Shown here: positions 6,104 through 7,199 of the stretch, piece after piece
How the letters are laid out: each line of letters begins with the position of its first letter
Position numbering within the stretch: position 1 is the first letter of the stretch
Source: Ruminococcaceae bacterium UBA3710
GTDB lineage: Bacteria > Bacillota > Clostridia > Oscillospirales > Acutalibacteraceae
Assembly (NCBI GenBank): GCA_002371985.1
Contig: DFHZ01000096.1
Location: forward strand, 1-7,199
DNA length: 7,199 nt
Direction: 5' to 3'
Notes under the pieces: model-generated
Databases searched by the model: none
What the model was told of the DNA's origin: nothing
The model's input: only the letters and a program-made list of their open reading frames with translations
Made by a program: the position numbers and the translations under genes

Positions 6104-6495
6104 AATTTTGAAAGTTCCAATGCAGATTTAAGTATTGAACTTACAAGCGGTATAGACAAAACAAGTATCGCACATTTACCTGCAAGTTCCGCCTTTTGAG
6201 CCAAGGCGGTAAGTCCGTAATCTCTGCAAGTGTCTCCGCAAAACTCCGCCATATATGATATGGCGATTGCTTTTATTACAACGCCGATTGTAGAGTTATT
6301 CCCTATCGAACTTTTATAGATGGAAACAAGTGATTTTGCAGGAGAATAAAATGTCTTTATTATAAGAAACAAGGCGACTACCGAAACCGAAAGGGACAGA
6401 ACAAAACTTATATCGGGTCTGTTTGTTTTTAGTATAATTATCAGTATGGCACCTATGAGAATTATCGCTAAAATTTTAAAAACTTCGTTGCTCAT
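6100..6495 (-). CDS. spoIIIAD: Stage III sporulation protein AD
   Basis: A 131-residue small membrane protein of the SpoIIIA channel base. Hydrophobic helices are visible at about 5-22, 29-47, 70-84 and 104-125. The best family marker is the stretch from AEFCGDTCRDYGLTALAQ (83-100) to KAELAGKCAILVLSIPL (101-117), which matches the conserved core of SpoIIIAD. Three cysteines (86, 90, 108) lie in that region; C86 and C90 flank the conserved acidic motif. The start overlaps the spoIIIAC stop by 4 bp (6492-6495) with only a weak GGGG-type site upstream, again suggesting coupled translation. In the family, AC and AD resemble membrane proteins of the type III export gate; the exact path through the channel is not established. 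Confidence 0.95.
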   Translation of the reverse strand: MSNEVFKILAIILIGAILIIILKTNRPDISFVLSLSVSVVALFLIIKTFYSPAKSLVSIYKSSIGNNSTIGVVIKAIAISYMAEFCGDTCRDYGLTALAQKAELAGKCAILVLSIPLVSSILKSALELSKL

Positions 6496-6686
6496 AACCC
6501 GAATATCCCCTTGATTTCAGAGAATAGTTCGGCTATTGATTTTACTATCATAAGCAAGACCACAACAAGTCCTGCAAGGGTCGTAAGCATTGCCTGTTCT
6601 TCCCTGCCAAATCTGACAAGCAGTAAATTAAGCACCGTTACAATAATTCCTATTGCGGCAATTTTAAATATAAAATCTACATTCAT
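6492..6686 (-). CDS. spoIIIAC: Stage III sporulation protein AC
   Basis: A 64-residue protein of two membrane helices (about 5-24 and 33-54), the usual length for SpoIIIAC. The conserved loop between them reads GREEQAML (27-34) and is preceded by LNLLLVRF. It is a component of the channel base, probably forming an oligomer with SpoIIIAD. The ribosome-binding site AGGTGA (complement of 6693-6698) overlaps the TAG stop of spoIIIAB (6697-6699) and lies 6 nt before the ATG, so ribosomes ending on spoIIIAB could restart here. The gene is short but its frame, site and neighbours make it secure. Confidence 0.94.
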   Translation of the reverse strand: MNVDFIFKIAAIGIIVTVLNLLLVRFGREEQAMLTTLAGLVVVLLMIVKSIAELFSEIKGIFGL

Positions 6687-6696
6687 TTTTTATCAC

Positions 6697-7152
6697 CTAT
6701 ATCAAAATTAAGGCAACCGTTATCCCGAAACACAGTCCTAAAGTTTGCCATACTTTTGATTTATTCTTATATTCTTCGGATATTTCAGCATATCTCTTGT
6801 TTAAGATTTCTTTATATGCTTTAATTCGTTCGCATTCGCCCTGTTTATCGCTGTTGCCGATACCGGATAAAAAATCGGTAATAATACCGTTGTCCTTCTC
6901 GAAAAAGGCATTCTCTTTCGGCACGATTTTCTCTTGTGTATCGAATAAGTTGTATTCATCAAAAGATTTTTTGAAAAGCGGAAGAGTTTCTTCAAGGCTT
7001 ATTCTTATGTTATTCTGAAATGTATCAAGACCCAAAATGAGATTTGCCATATTATCTCGTTTATTTTTAAGGTCAAGCGATTTATAAACACCGTAACCCC
7101 AGCAAGAGCAAATCATAAAACAAGCACCGAAAATCTTAAATACATATATCAT
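6697..7152 (-). CDS. spoIIIAB: Stage III sporulation protein AB
   Basis: A 151-residue protein with a membrane helix at each end (about 5-22 and 135-151) and a mostly helical middle, the usual SpoIIIAB plan. It is thought to act with the ATPase SpoIIIAA at the base of the channel, and resembles GspF-like proteins of type II secretion. Family marks are LGLDTFQNNIRISLEETLPLF (40-60, in part), FLSGIGNSDKQGE (94-106), which corresponds to the conserved LGxSDxxGQ region, and the KSKVWQTLGLCFGI run (131-144) leading into the last helix. GGAG (complement of 7163-7166) lies 10 nt before the ATG. The start overlaps the spoIIIAA stop by 4 bp. At 151 residues it is slightly shorter than the roughly 170 residues common in the family, without an obvious missing part. 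Confidence 0.93.
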   Translation of the reverse strand: MIYVFKIFGACFMICSCWGYGVYKSLDLKNKRDNMANLILGLDTFQNNIRISLEETLPLFKKSFDEYNLFDTQEKIVPKENAFFEKDNGIITDFLSGIGNSDKQGECERIKAYKEILNKRYAEISEEYKNKSKVWQTLGLCFGITVALILI

Positions 7153-7199
7153 ATTTTTATTTCTCCGACATCAAATATTTCTATATCTTCGCCGATATT
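7149..7199 (-). CDS. spoIIIAA: Stage III sporulation protein AA, C-terminal end (partial)
   Basis: The minus-strand frame open at the right edge encodes NIGEDIEIFDVGEIKI and stops with TGA at 7149-7151, sharing ATGA with the spoIIIAB start. Only 16 codons are inside the window, so none of the P-loop ATPase motifs of SpoIIIAA can be seen. The identification rests on operon order (AA always precedes AB), the 4-bp overlap that matches the other junctions, and an EIFD stretch similar to the EIYD-type ends of SpoIIIAA proteins. SpoIIIAA is the mother-cell cytoplasmic ATPase thought to power the channel. The operon promoter would lie beyond the window. Confidence 0.8.
   Translation of the reverse strand, partial: NIGEDIEIFDVGEIKI

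Noticed and set aside
3077..7199. Plus-strand open frames opposite the spoIIIA genes (for example 3404-3733, 5661-5894, 6797-7018)
   Set aside because: All lie antisense to conserved genes, have no family features, and are expected by chance opposite hydrophobic coding sequence.
1..7199. CRISPR array, tRNA, rRNA or riboswitch
   Set aside because: I found no regularly spaced direct repeats and no tRNA-like, rRNA-like or riboswitch-like conserved core on either strand.

Overview
The window looks like the chromosome of an AT-rich, endospore-forming member of the Clostridia (Firmicutes). The main evidence is an almost complete spoIIIA operon, a sporulation-specific locus found only in endospore-formers. 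It fills the right-hand 3.7 kb on the minus strand. Shine-Dalgarno sites of GGAG/AGGTG type, TTG/ATG starts and low GC agree with this. I cannot name the genus from the sequence alone.

Layout. (1) Positions 1-2692, plus strand: two consecutive glycosyltransferase genes. The first is a tandem-domain GT2 enzyme whose 5' end lies outside the window. The second is a WsaF-like GT4 enzyme, 14 nt downstream. They look like the tail of a cell-surface polysaccharide cluster (rhamnan or O-antigen type). (2) Positions 2693-3076: a non-coding junction. It holds the left end of an ISL3-family insertion sequence with only about 38 codons of its transposase left, then a small imperfect hairpin repeat with a GGGACGGTTCT loop, then a strong bidirectional terminator. 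(3) Positions 3077-3409, minus strand: an Asp23/Gls24-family (YqhY-like) gene with its own apparent vegetative promoter. (4) Positions 3467-7199, minus strand: spoIIIAH, AG, AF, AE, AD, AC and AB, plus the last 16 codons of spoIIIAA. The transcription order is AA to AH, leftwards.

How the genes work together. The eight SpoIIIA proteins form the mother-cell half of the channel (SpoIIIA-SpoIIQ type) that links mother cell and forespore after engulfment. AA is the ATPase. AB, AC, AD and AE are membrane proteins of the export-like base. AF, AG and AH carry ring-building domains that project into the intermembrane space. Five of the seven gene junctions visible here overlap by 4-8 bp, and at AB-AC the ribosome-binding site overlaps the upstream stop codon, which suggests translational coupling. 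The Asp23-family gene commonly follows spoIIIAH in Clostridia but is a housekeeping or envelope-type gene, which fits a separate promoter.

The glycosyltransferase genes and the spoIIIA/asp23 block converge tail to tail on the terminator. The mobile-element debris between them marks a probable breakpoint between conserved sporulation synteny and an accessory polysaccharide locus. I see no clearly undescribed multi-gene system. The most interesting non-coding signal is a long hairpin in the IS remnant that would bury the transposase ribosome-binding site and start codon.
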